From Branchiostoma floridae (taxonomy: Eukaryota; Chordata; Leptocardii; Amphioxiformes; Branchiostomatidae): DNA of 64,000 bases. The notes under the pieces were generated by a model. The model was given only the letters and a program-made list of their open reading frames with translations, did no database searches and was not told the DNA's origin. The DNA is taken from the NCBI RefSeq assembly GCF_000003815.2, contig NC_049996.1, positions 9,839,481 through 9,903,480 on the forward strand, written 5' to 3'. The position numbers and the translations under genes are program-made. Below are positions 1-11,655 of this stretch, piece after piece; position 1 is the first letter of the stretch, and each line of letters begins with the position of its first letter.

Positions 1-999
1 GACATTCTTTAATGATATGTGGCTTATTTTACTGTCTGGTGTATACGGGCTTGTAAGCTTGTGGTAAAAACAGACCACTCCTACCAGCAAGAGTTTAGCC
101 AACCTCCTCGGCTAAACAGCAACGTATGCTGAGGGTAAACTTTAAGGGAGGGGGCCAACTCTGGGATCGGGCGGGCGTATGTTGCTTCTTTAGCCGGCGC
201 GATTAGCATGGATGCCCCTGGGGGTTTCGCTCTTTCCCGTAACTTTGACAAATGGACATTTGTATTATGTGAAACAACGGAAGACTACAAGGACCGTTGA
301 TAAATCTTATTTGCCCTTCTATGAGACATTGAGCAAATCTCATCACTGAAAAGGATGCGCCATGTCTGAAGAAGCTTTGATATGCAGCCTTGTTGAAAAT
401 ATCATTGCAGCAATGTAGGCATAACGTAGTTATGTATACATCAATACAGCAGATATGATAATCCCGCGATCAAATGCTATAATATTCCTTTTGGGAACTC
501 CTCAATGATAAATGATGTCGTTCGATTGCTGCGAGAAAGTCCCTGCTGTTTATGACAGATTAGACAGAGTGCCTCGTAGCGCGCAGCAAAGAGGTGATCA
601 ACAGGTCAAAAATCGATGTGTCGCCCCCATACACGACCTCCTGGTCTCACAGGGTCTGACCCCACAACCTAACGCCAGTCTCTGGACATTTAAACCGCTT
701 TGAAATATGACATTTCGGAGACGCTTTGACGAGGGTTTCAGATTTCTACTTTACGATGTTTCCTGGAATCTTCCCTCATGGAAAAGTTCCAAGAATAACA
801 ACAGAGGCAATTCATATCCAATGCTGCGCCCATATTTCAGGAAAACATCCCATTCGATGCACTACTTATACAATGACAAGTATTTCAGTTTGTGTGACTT
901 GTGTAGCTTTTTCTGACAAAAGCTCATCCAATACATTCTCAAAAATGTACTAACAAAACAAACATCAAACAATCACAAAAGATCGGTGAACAACTTTAC
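1..999. other. No gene recognised
   Basis: I see no supportable coding exon here. Short open frames near 512-950 have no recognisable domain, overlap one another and lack clear splice context. Any downstream exon of the minus-strand gene at 1000-1826 would lie here or beyond the left edge, but I could not place one. Confidence 0.5.
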
Positions 1000-1826
1000 C
1001 TTTTGAGTCTGCCATCTCCTTCTCTGTAGACCGGGGTAGAAAAGGTGATTTTCCATTTCCGTTCTTGTCCGCAGACCAAGGTGATGTTGGACCAATAGTC
1101 ACGTCCGACGGCAAAACTTCCTTGTCCAACTGCAGGGGTGTTGTTTGCTCCCAGCAAAGACCAAAACCATTCATGTACCTCTGATTGAGTAGACGCGTCT
1201 GTGTCACCCCCATTGCCCGTACTATTGTCAAACTGTGACTTTCTGTCCACGCAGGTGTATGTGGCCATCGTGTCATTGAACTGGGAGTCTATTAGCCCCA
1301 CACAACTCTTCATTATGTTGGAGTGTCGGAGTAATAACGTGTTCAGTAGAGCGTTGTACATATCGTTCCTCCCATCTTTCATTTCACCTCGCAGAGACCT
1401 TTGCAGTCTTGAGATAACGCCTGCTGCATCGTAAATTGATTTCAGTTCCGGCCCGAGGTCGGACGCCATCTTGTCCATCTCCGAGCCAGAGGAGGTGTAT
1501 ATCGCTAAATCGGTTGTTTCGCACGTTCGAGAAGTTCTGGCTGACTCCACAGCCTCCAGCGCTAACGATTTCTGGTCCACGAAATGCGATGAAGCTCGGT
1601 TGGTGATCGTTAGAGCCGGGTTGGCAGTAGTTATGGATGTGGTTGTTGAAGTGGAGGGAAAGGTTTTGGAGCCGGAGGCCGTCATAGATGATGGAGTCGT
1701 ACCCAGCACTGATGCCGTACTTTTAACAGCTGTCATTTGGCTCAGGACTACAGGCAGCTGACACCACAAGAGTGGCAGAAGTACTGGCAGTCTCCACATA
1801 CACGTCCCTGTCCCGTCTTGATACAT
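1000..1826 (-). CDS. Secreted or membrane-tethered Ser/Thr-rich protein, first coding exon (unrecognised)
   Basis: I do not recognise this protein. The frame is open upstream to 1922, but I prefer the ATG at 1826 because it places a signal peptide at the N-terminus: a hydrophobic core (RLPVLLPLLWCQLPVVLS) at about residues 12-29. A Ser/Thr/Ala-rich, probably O-glycosylated stretch follows (about residues 30-80). After it comes a region with several cysteines and N-glycosylation sequons (NDT, NST, NIT) and a Trp-rich segment (EWFWSLL). The frame ends at a good splice donor, AAAAG/GTAAAG, with GT at 999-998. The exon therefore holds 275 codons plus 2 nt (phase 2) and the gene continues leftwards. 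The architecture suggests a secreted or cell-surface ectodomain; function is unknown. It could be a lineage-specific gene. Confidence 0.55.
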
Positions 1827-2120
1827 GATGGCTTTCAGAATATTCGATATGCGGAAAGGGAACGTATTTTCAGGATTACGCCATGCAGTTGATATATGTC
1901 TTCTGTAACCACTTGGTATCAAAATGCAGACACAGAAATAGTCAACGAAGCTACATTTGCTGGCATTACCGTAGACACCTCTGCGATGTCTGTAATGTCT
2001 TCTCCTCTAATCTTATACCGAGTCTGCTCACATGTTTTCTGTAGAAACGAAGAGACATGATCAGATTAGGAAGATGCGTACGTAAGGCTTTATGACGCTT
2101 GCTATGACGTGCGGCCGGCA
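1827..2120. other. Upstream flank of the 1000-1826 exon
   Basis: About 290 bp between the likely start codon at 1826 and the tandem duplication. It probably holds the 5' UTR and promoter of the minus-strand gene. No TATA box or clear initiator was identified. Confidence 0.3.
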
Positions 2121-2684
2121 GTAATCCATATGCACTGTCAGTCATCATGCTTTGCTTAAGTCACGATCCAATTCTTCCATGACGACTGAGCTTTTCACTA
2201 GGTACTTAGGCGTTGCTCTACATAGCAATCCTATTCGCTGAAACGCTATATTTCTTTCAATTTTGTTGAAAGCTAGAAGTCCAGGGAAGCATTAAAACGG
2301 TGACCATCCAAAGACATATGGTGAACATGGTGGAGTTTCTGTAAAGCGTTTTTGAAACATCATTACTCCTCTGTTATTTTGCAATGTTCTTTACTTTACA
2401 GTAATCCATATGCACTGTCAGTCATCATGCTTTGCTTAACTCACTACTCACGAGCAAATTCTTCCTTGACGACAACCGCTTTTCACTGGTTACTTAAACC
2501 TTACTCTAGATAACAATCCGGTTCGCCGAAGCACCATATTTCTTACACTTTTGCTGAAAGCTAGAAGTCCAGGGCATCAGTAAAACGGTAAATCATCCAA
2601 AGACATATGGTGGACATGATGGACTTTCTGTATAGCGTTTTTGAAACATCATCACTCCTCTGCTGTTTGCAATGTTCTTTACTT
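2121..2684 (+). repeat. 280-bp tandem direct duplication
   Basis: Two head-to-tail copies begin with the identical block GTAATCCATATGCACTGTCA at 2121 and 2401, a period of exactly 280 bp. Other shared blocks include GAAAGCTAGAAGTCCAGGG, CATCCAAAGACATATGGTG and GCGTTTTTGAAACATCAT. The copies have diverged by substitutions and a few small indels, so the event is not recent. Neither copy carries a supported open frame. Confidence 0.9.
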
Positions 2685-5600
2685 TCTTATTTATGACAGG
2701 ACACCAAAAGCAAACAGCACTCATAATATGTTATGCCTTACATTTGATAAACATTTAAAACTGGTATCATCCTGTTTAGAAGCCTTTGTTGTCAAACCGC
2801 AAAGATTTGTAGTATTCTGAAGTTCATGGATCAATAAGCCGTTTGCACGAAACAAAACGCTGACTTTAGCGGTTCCGTATATAGCACTCTCTAGTAAAGT
2901 AGACCCCCTCTAGTCTGCCAGATGAAGTGTGTACTTTGTCCATGTCAAACCAAAGCTGTTGCAAGGAAATGGAAATTGTGCTTGACTACGTGTATGCATC
3001 ACATCGGACGGCCCAAGTGTGAAATCATATGTACATCCATTAGAACGTGGGAAGAATGCTTCCAAACATGTACGGCTTGACTCTAACCCTTCTGGCTTTC
3101 TACGTCGCCCTACTCAGAAGGTAACGATCAACGTAAACTGGCATATACATTAAGTAAATCTTATGGGTCACTGTAAGCATTCATGCTCTTTCGCATGGCT
3201 TTGAGATCTTTGATCAATCCAATCGGTGATACCGTGTTGATCTAAGACTTCCCCCGCATCTACGAAGCTTTCTTTTCCGTTACCGTCACACCTAATTGCA
3301 CAGACACAAAGCGGCTTTCCTTGAATCCTTGTCTTTGACGTTAATGTCAAACTACGTGGTTGAGATCTCGCTACAGGAAGTGTTCCTACGGAGGCAGATA
3401 TGATATTAACTGGTTGCTAGAGCTTTAAAATCCCGTTAAGGCGTCTAGATGTGACTCGCAACAACATCACTGCGTATGGTTGCCATGGACATAAGATACT
3501 ACCCTAGCGCTTTGCTTGATGCTATACATATACAGTTTACATGAAATTTGTTGCCAATAGAGCCAAGTCTATCCACCAAAAAAAGACCAAAAGATTGGCT
3601 CTAGTGTAGAATACTGCCATAGCTATGATCAAAGGCGATGGATCTTACCTTTTGAGTGCTGAACTGCTTTCAGCTGAACCGTTTGTGACATGCTCAACAA
3701 TGTCTATCCGTAAATACACCGTGTAAAATCCCACTATCGCTCAGACGACATGTAGCCGAGTGGCAAACGCATGTTGGCCGTCAAACGCTGTTTAGTTCCG
3801 TTGACAAGGACACGCCCGCTAGCATCCCTGCAGTTGGTGGGCACATTTGATGTTAGGTTTGCGCGGCGCAACATCCTTCGCAACAGCGAACATTTAGCGC
3901 TACCGAGCTCCGAAAGCGCTTCCCCATTCTTGCAACGCCAACCCCACCCTGAGATCCTCCTTACGATCTCTTTATGGGATGCTCCGAGACGAAGATGACA
4001 CTTGCTGCCGCCCCTCTTCCATCCTCTTATTTTCCGGGTTGGATGCCGTGTGCATCCCCGTCAGTCCTTCCGGCGAGGCACTAAAACGTCGCACGACTGG
4101 GTAATTAACGGCACCCGCTCACGAAGTGGCGGCCCGGCCTCGATATCAACCGGACAATTAATCACGGATCTCTGCATCAATATCAACTTCTCTTCACGAA
4201 CACAATTAACGACACAATTACATGTCAAATGAATTTTTTCGGAGCAGAATCCCGTGGCTGGGGTCCACAAGGATCAGCGCAGCCTGACACCACAGGATTC
4301 ACGGGTGTATATTCTACCACCACCACGCAGCTTACATGACTGGAATTGGTAACTCCTTACAGCACACGTACACAGCCTCCACTCCTCCGTTAGCTATATC
4401 AGATGCATTAACACGACAGCAGCTAGAAACAGACAAGACCGTTGTAGAATTAGATCCCTGATGGGTTTGATAACCCTCCGTCATTCCGAGCTGACACCGT
4501 GTACTGTATCGTACCACATGATGTCCTTGGCCATATAAACCCTCTGCATGGCTCTGCCTTCCAACTCGAATGAATCTATCCACCTTAATAACTTTTTGAT
4601 AGTGTGTCGTTGGGTGATTACATCTAAGAGGAGACGTGTCGCATCTTTCTGATGCCCCGGGCTGTGCTAGAATCTGCACCGCTGAACTCTGTCTGTAGAT
4701 TGCGCTGATTGCGACGATAAATCTTCCGCCCACGCCGCGACCGTCTGACGGCGGGGCACCTCTGTAATCTCCGCAGGAAATCTCAGCCAATTTTCGGCTA
4801 TGGTAAACCGCTTTTTACCAGAGATTGGAAGGGACTGAAAGCTTGGCTGGGAGCTGCAAAGAACGATTAGAAGATACCACTAAACGCACAAGGGGAAATG
4901 GATTCTTCGCTAGAAGAGAACTAGAAAAAGCCCCTCAGTACCTAAACAAAACAACGTACACAGATACACTCAGCATCACCGAATAGCGCATCTATATCAC
5001 AATAATTTAATTGCCAGTCACCCTACTACCTTTAAAAAAAGGGCATGCATAAGTATATATACCAAGAACATGTAGCGTTTAAATATTCCCAGTCAGTTTT
5101 CTAGTCCACTGGAGCAAAATGGGTTTTATATTCCCCATCGACTCGGTGTTTTGGGATGTCGTAAACGAAGCGAAGACTGCAATCAGTTGGTTCCAGCACG
5201 CCTCATCCATCCGAAAGGTCACCCCAGTAAAGTGGAGTCCCGGCGGCATGAGTACCACGTAGTCACGTATATATTGGGAGCTTGTCCCGGGGATGTGGAT
5301 GGACATTTAGCGTGGCCTTTAACTGGTGATGAAAGCCATTTGGAACGAACGCTGTCTTACACGATGGGAACGGAATGGAGGACGTGCCGGGTCTCAATGA
5401 GAGCTAGAGGAGACGGATTTTCACGAGAAAAAGTAATCTTCTCTTACGTACACCCCAAGGTCACAAAGGAGGCATTCTTGAACTTTCGTGGTCATGCTTT
5501 TAGCTGGAACTACGACTAACAGGAGTTACAGTACATTACCGACCTAAAACATCTATTTATCCATGATGGAAACTTCTGATGTTTCTATGTTCTCCATGAC

Positions 5601-5796
5601 ATTGCCGGCTAGACGTGGGGACGAAGCACCTTACTCAGAAATCGCCATAACTCAAACCTTTGTGACGTTTACAAATAATGCCACTTCGCTACAAAGAAAT
5701 CTGTTTTGGGTAGTATTCGACTCCCACTGGCTTTTTTAAAATCCTACAAAGCTAACTGCCTCTGTACGATTGACTGTAAAAGTTGGCTGAAATTAC
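2685..5796. other. Intergenic stretch, no confident gene
   Basis: Three open stretches were considered: plus 3771-4232, minus 4332-4790 (152 codons, followed by a donor-like GTAAGC) and plus 5151-5519 (122 codons). None shows a domain I recognise and I could not build spliced models. The minus frame at 4332-4790 contains a CC-x-V-N and VCCKE arrangement that might be part of a secreted Cys-rich domain, but this is weak. Confidence 0.35.
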
Positions 5797-5955
5797 TATA
5801 GACTCTACTCTACTTTGGTAGGGCCAAAACGTCTGAATTCCTGATCATATAATCTGTTCCACCGAATTATTTCAGGTCCGGTTTTCTGGACCGGTACAAT
5901 AAGAAAAACCGGTTTTGTACCGGTACACCGTACCGTACCGGTACCCATCCCTAAT
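5797..5955. repeat. Dispersed repeat fragment with GGTACCGGTAC inverted motifs
   Basis: The segment opens with ACTCTACTCTACTT and later reads TTCAGGTCCGGTTTT, followed by several copies of CCGGTAC in both orientations. A second segment with the same opening (ACTCTACTCTACTTCG) and the same TTCAGGTCCG block lies at 49378-49560. Sharing of two separated blocks in the same order suggests a dispersed element. Its class is unknown. Confidence 0.4.
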
Positions 5956-6290
5956 CATGAGTATTTGGTTTCTGACATCAAGTGTGTGTCCAAGATTAAT
6001 CTGCATATCAGAAAAAATGTGTAAAGTTGTGTCAACAAGAGTGATTTTAGACAAATACTTGAAGAATAGCAATTAGGGACTTTCTCAACCTTACAAATCT
6101 CATTTGTTGATTAGCATTTCACGGCATGAACTGATAGGTCTTTTCAATCGTAACAAGTATGCTACAAATTTGTAATTAGAGCTCTTTGATCAGGAACCTC
6201 TTGTATTGGCTATTTGAGATATGTTGGCTCTATGAGATATGTTGGCTCTACGTCAATAGTTTCCTGGGTCACCATAGTAACGTTAAGATA
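5956..6290 (+). repeat. Direct repeat upstream of the LRR-Ig gene (copy 1)
   Basis: This segment matches 9600-9925 downstream of the LRR-Ig gene, in the same orientation. Shared blocks include GTGTCCAAGATTAA, TAGCAATTAGGGAC, AACCTTACAAATCTC, AGGTCTTTTCAATCGTAA, GTATGCTACAAATTTGTAA and GATCAGGAACCTCTTGTATT. Within this copy a short unit (GAGATATGTTGGCTCTA) is itself doubled at about 6210-6250. The copy ends about 220 bp before the receptor start codon, so it probably lies in the promoter or 5' leader of that gene. Confidence 0.85.
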
Positions 6291-6511
6291 AATTAATATT
6301 AATGCTTGTGCTGAGATTAATAGTAGGAGAGAGTCTACTTCGAAGCATGAGGTGGTGGAGGAAGATGGAGTCCGAGCATTCGACAACCACCGCCGTATGT
6401 CTACTCCTATCTTAATATGACCAAAGTTCCTACAATGCGTACTTATCAATTCAAGAGGTTGTGATGTTAACAACTACTCATTGGACATCTTTATGAAGAC
6501 ACGGCTCTGAG

Positions 6512-9049
6512 ATGGTGAACCGAAGGCGCGTAAGTTTGTACGTTATATTACTTCTTGTGGCATGGAGTGGAACAAGCTACACGACCATCTCCTCTAGTTT
6601 GGAATGCTGTGAGACATTTCCTGGGCATGCGGGTATTCCATCGCGAGGCCTATGGTGTTTAAAAGCTTGCCGTTTCCAGCACATCCCCACTGCGATGTCA
6701 CCGAATATTCAAGAGTTATCGCTTCAGCATCAGAATATCACGAACATCAGGGTGGGAGACTTTCACGGTCTAATGTCTTTGACAGATCTGCGAATACAGG
6801 ACAGTCATGTTGTGAATCTACAACCAGGCTGTTTTGAAAGCTTGACACGTCTGAACAAAGTAGATCTCCGTAGGAACAGTATCAAGCGACTGGAGGCAGA
6901 AACGTTCAAGGGACTGGAACAGCTTAGATCTCTGAACTTGGACGATAATGAGATATATCATATTGACAATGTTGCTTTTGCGGGGCTCGTCAAACTAAGA
7001 TCCTTGTCTATCAAGGATAATTGCCTTTCTGGCATTCCACAAGGTATGGAGTATATAAGTTATGTCTACTTGAATAACAATCCCATAGCATCGGTGGGAA
7101 ATGTTGGAGAATTGAGGCACCACTTAACGTTGGCTTTCGATTACAAGATTCGGTGCGACTGCAGTATGAGAGAAGTCAAGAAATGGGTCCTTGAAAATGA
7201 GGAAATGCTATGGAGAATTGCGTGTATGGATGGTGAAACTGGAAGCTTCAAGCCAATTCAAGATGTCCGTTGGGATGACCTGACGTGTGTCTCACCTGAC
7301 GTGTCTATCATCACAGACAATGGAACCGTCACAGGTAACGTTTCCCTCACCTGCCAGACAGACTGTCAGGAAGGTCTAGAGTTCTCATGGGTCGCACCAA
7401 ATGGAGACTACAGATCATCAACTTATGAGTTCTCCAAAAAAAAACACCCACGTCAGCAAACTGTCGTGTAAAGGGTCAAACATCGCAAGACTAGAAACGA
7501 AGAGAATGTGCTACTCTGTGTTGAGCATCCCTACGATAGGCAATGGCACTGAAGGCACGTACAGTTGTAAAGTGACGGCTAACCATACCGAGAACGGAAG
7601 TGCATCTGTAGTGTATCAGGACATAGTAGCAACTCAACAAGGCAACCTTTACATGGCTCAGCCTGACAATATTACGACAAAACCAAGTGAGAGAAGCACC
7701 GGGAAGTACAACCCTCAGCGTCTAACAACAGTCCGGAATGCCATGGTGCCAGTAGATGGCAATACCGTTGAAAATGATACCCCAAATCGACCTCCTCCGG
7801 GACTGTCTATCGTAGAGCTTGTCTTTGCTGGACTTGCATCTTTCTTTGGAGGTTGCATTATCATTGCAGCAATAGCCGCTTGTGTTCACAAGTTTCAAGG
7901 ACATAGAGCAGTAGATGGAGGCTCCGAAAATGATGACCAGTGTTCGGGGGTGGTTGGTAGAACGGAAAGCCACTATGAGAACGACAACCAGTCTTCGGAC
8001 ACGGTCGCAGACACAAGTGCCAGAGGTGGCCACTACGAAAACGATGACCAGTTTGCGGCCACAGGAGGAGCTGACGGTGGACACTACGAAAACGATGGCC
8101 AGTTCTCAGACGCAGGAGGTGCCAAAAGTGGACAGTATGAGAATGATGACCAGCTCTCAGAAGCAGGAGGCGCCAGTGGTGGTCACTACGAAAATGAAGA
8201 CCAGTTCTCTGAGGCTGACCCACACCACTACGAGAATGATGACGACGACGACTTCTTAAACGCTGAAGCTGAGGGCCGGTATGATAATGATGATCAACTT
8301 TCCGCCAGTCACGTGGGCAAGAACACACAAGGGACGATCCGAGCTAAGACCACTCGGACCAAAAGCAGAATAAGTCGTGCTCACAAGAGTGATCACTTGA
8401 TCAAAACAAGAGCTCTCTCCAACCACCCTAAATCAAACTTACTCCGAGTATGGTAGCATTTCATATCAAAGCACAATCACATGGACACTATGACAACGAA
8501 AGTGACGTTACCAGCAATGAAGCTCACACACCTTCGACCAATGGGCTATCTACAGCCACAGAACTATCGCCTGGGCATTATGATAACGACAAGAACACCA
8601 AGGATCTTGCTGCCAGCTCTTCTAACGCTACAGGAGAGGAAGACTCAGATCCAGAATATATGACGTTCCCCGAAGCTAGCACAGAACAAGAAGCCGAAGC
8701 CAGGGAGGGAAATCTACAATGTGAGAGAGAAACCAAAGGCAAGGACACCGTCACCAGGTCTGCAAGTGATAGTGACATGTCAGATCATGGTTATATGACG
8801 TTTCCTGGGACGAAAAACGCTGACGATCAGGACATAGATACAGAAAATTGTAACGATAAAGAGCCAGAGATGGACATTGCTTCGGTTAATGAAGACGACT
8901 GTTTAGAACACACTTATGTGAAGTTTCCTGATGCGGAAGATGTTGAAGAATATCAAGAGGAGAGGGGACAGAAAAACAGACTAACATATCCAGCTGATAA
9001 TGATCACGTTTACGTGACATTTCCAAGCTCGGACAATGTCAAAGAGTAA
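6512..9049 (+). CDS. LRR-Ig single-pass receptor with multi-tyrosine cytoplasmic tail
   Basis: Domains in order: signal peptide (YVILLLVAW core, residues about 8-17); Cys-bearing LRR N-cap; about five to six leucine-rich repeats (such as LRSLNLDDNEIYHIDNVAF); four-Cys LRR C-cap beginning CDCSMREVKKWV; one Ig-like domain (VSLTCQTDC to TYSCKVTA); a Thr/Pro stalk; a transmembrane helix near 7806-7885; then a tail of about 385 residues. The tail has nine Y-[ED]-N-[DE] motifs, the first six spaced about 17 residues apart, then four Y-[MV]-[TK]-F-P motifs (about 8656, 8789, 8912, 9008). It looks like an amphioxus LRRIG-type receptor. No intron is evident. Two frame breaks occur: one at an A9 run (7436-7444), where one A fewer joins the frames inside the Ig domain, and one in about 8430-8456. 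I read both as sequence errors or allelic lesions; a young pseudogene is possible. Confidence 0.85.
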
Positions 9050-9599
9050 CAATGGGAACAAGAACTGCAACATCTTATTAGCTAAAGAAACTGACGATCA
9101 CTTTGCTCAAGTGACTAATTGTAATATTTTCTGTAAGCTACTCAACTGCTGTCAAAAGTAGTATGTCTATGTGAGTAAGCTTTCACCATAGATCTGGCCA
9201 GCTAACCGTAGTTTTATCATTCTTGTGCTTTAGCAAGTGTTGTGACTGTTATACGTACATGTAAATAAGCAATTTTTGGTCATTTATTCTTCTTAAGCTG
9301 CTTAAGCTGCAAAGGACACCCTAGAGTATATTGTAGCAGGTGTCAAAAATTTCATTTTTTAAAACAATTGTTTGATCAAATTGGTGATTTTGAAAGCAAA
9401 TATGCTTGGCATTACGTACAATGTCATGAAGGGTATTCTGTTAAACAGCGTTTGTCACATATGATTGACTATCGTTTGTAGTGAAAGCGTATCGGATACA
9501 AAATAAAATGTTTCTAAACATGAATGGCTGACTTAATGACTGTAGCCACAGTCTCCCAAGTAGACTAATTTGTTACCGCATTGATTATCGATGATGAAA
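9050..9599 (+). terminator. 3' UTR and poly(A) signal of the LRR-Ig gene
   Basis: After the TAA at 9047-9049 the sequence is AT-rich and non-coding. The hexamer AATAAA occurs at 9502-9507, about 450 bp after the stop, a plausible cleavage signal. No other feature is visible. Confidence 0.5.
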
Positions 9600-10700
9600 A
9601 TCAGAATCTATCTTCACCAATGACTGCTTGTTTCAAATCATACAAATGGTGCGTGTCCAAGATTAACCTTTATTTGAAAAATCGTATAAACTCCCCAAGA
9701 GTGATCTCAGACAAAAGACTAGCAATTAGGGACCTGCCCAACCTTACAAATCTCGTTTGTTGATTAGCATTTCCAGCATGAAATGATAGGTCTTTTCAAT
9801 CGTAAGAGGTATGCTACAAATTTGTAAACAGTGGTCTTTGATCAGGAACCTCTTGTATTGGCTATTTGAGATATGTTGGATCTACGTCAATAGTTGCCTG
9901 GATCACCATAGTAACGCTCTTTGATCAAGAACATCTTGTATAGGCCATTTGAGATACAGTATGTTGGATCTGCGTCAATAATTGCTTGAAAACCACAGAA
10001 ACGATAAAAGAACTACCTGGATAGTAGACTCGTATACATCTTTAATGTCCCTGCAGTGAATACGGCAACACTAGGAGTAAGGGGTATTCTTCTATATAAT
10101 GATGAGAGTTTGTTTCTTTTTCATTCCAGTCTTTACATTATATGCGCGCAAATTTCTAAGAAAGTTGAAAGAAAAGGCGCAGCGATTTTCACACAAACAA
10201 TCTGTAAAATGAAGACAGTCTACTACTTTTAATTTCTTCCCAGTCTTTCTTCTTGATCAACATTCCACACCACGAAATGGCAGGTCTCTACATCTCTACC
10301 TCCATTCGAGGTATGCTACAAATTTGCACACAAAACCCTTTGATCAGGAACCTTCTGTATTGGCTATTTGAGATATGTTGGATCTGCGTCAATGAGAACC
10401 ATAGTATCTTTTGATATTCAGATCGTATTTTTCATGTCATTTGTCATGTTTAAAAAAAAACTACAATAAATATTGTGACAACAGGATGAAATGATTTTCT
10501 CCTTTTGTGATAAGGGTGGTTTGATTTCCTTTCCAAATTGCAAGCACCATCTTCACCTATGCCCACTTCCCTCTCGACATTTGTATAATGTAACTTGGTG
10601 AACCTTTCCTCAATCTTCCAAAGTACATGGCTAACCAATTATTCTTGTATTGGCTATGTTGAATCTGCGTCAATAGTTGCCTTGAAAACCATTAACAAGA
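9600..10700 (+). repeat. Serial diverged copies of the LRR-Ig upstream repeat
   Basis: 9600-9925 is a long copy of the 5956-6290 segment. Shorter, more diverged copies follow at about 9915-9995 (CTTTGATCAAGAACATCTTG), 10250-10400 (GAGGTATGCTACAAATTTG then TTGATCAGGAACCTTCTG) and 10645-10700 (TTCTTGTATTGGCTATGTTG). All are in the same orientation, and each is followed by a GTAGACT-like block. No LRR coding sequence lies between them. The pattern fits repeated unequal exchange of the 5' end of a tandem receptor unit, or a dispersed repeat expanded locally. Confidence 0.75.
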
Positions 10701-11270
10701 AAATAACTCCTTGGGTGGTAGACTTTTATTGTTTATGATACTACGAGCAAAGGGTATCATTCTATAGTGATGAAATGTTGTAATCAATTGAATTATATAT
10801 GTGCGCTAATTTCATAACTTTTTGCAGAGGCAGCCATATGTTGTATAGACGCGTTTATATTCACCGCACACTTTTGACAGGCCTTGCATTTGTAACACAC
10901 GACCTTTTCACTAGTCTCCTTCTGTGACGCTTGCTTTGGCCTGACGTCTTTATGACGCACATGAATAGGCACCGTGGTGTGATTGACGGGGGCAGGGCGT
11001 GCGTCGTGTGACCTATGCTGGTCCAGTGCACCCTTACGCCTACAAATTTTATAAAGGAAAGATAGCACCAGTACGTCAATGAAGGTTAGACATCCAGGTA
11101 ATAAGATACGCCCAAAAGCAGTTACTCAAGCAACTTGATATGGTTTTGGGCACGCTCAGGCGACTAGCATCCACTGTTTTTGCCAGTGACACAGATAGCA
11201 CTGGTAGTATAGTAATGCCACTCCGGACCACATGCACGTTTATCAATTTCAATGTTTGTGAGCTCATCGT

Positions 11271-11424
11271 ATGCAATCTCCAAGCAGATCCTAGCTACGG
11301 TAGTATATAAAGCTGCCAGAGGAGTGAAGCCGGCCTAGGAATGTGTTTGGCTACCGGGGTAAATAAATGTACACCTATTGGCTGACCACACTTCTTATGC
11401 CATCGCAGGATCTGCTTGGAGATT
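11271..11424. mobile_element. Small inverted-repeat element (MITE-like)
   Basis: The left arm AATCTCCAAGCAGATCCT is mirrored by AGGATCTGCTTGGAGATT at the right end, about 150 bp apart. The interior contains TATATAAAGCTGCC and has no open frame. The size and terminal inverted repeats suit a non-autonomous DNA transposon. The target site duplication was not resolved. Confidence 0.6.
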
Positions 11425-11655
11425 AAGGGTATGGCCTGTCAGCTGGTTCATAGAAACATGATTTACAAAGTCCTAGAAGTCTGACACGAGGATTGAAACC
11501 ATCATATCAACTAGATTATTCAGTGGGATTTTGCACTATCTAGACAATTATAGATAAAACTAGTAGACGGGATGTAAATTGGAGTGAGACGGATATCCCC
11601 CGTCTCTGCTCTTATCTGCGACATCCTCTCAAAATTAGTGCATAATGAAAAAGTG

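Noticed and set aside
4332-4790. 152-codon minus-strand frame with several Cys, followed by a donor-like GTAAGC
   Set aside because: No domain recognised and no partner exon found; mentioned in the intergenic entry only.
5151-5519. 122-codon plus-strand frame with a GHLAWPL segment, considered as a TRAF/MATH-like domain
   Set aside because: The resemblance is limited to a few residues and the surrounding pattern does not fit; no splice model.
7861-8328. Minus-strand and alternative plus-strand open frames across the receptor tail
   Set aside because: Shadows of the 51-bp coding repeat of the LRR-Ig tail; no start, splice or domain support.
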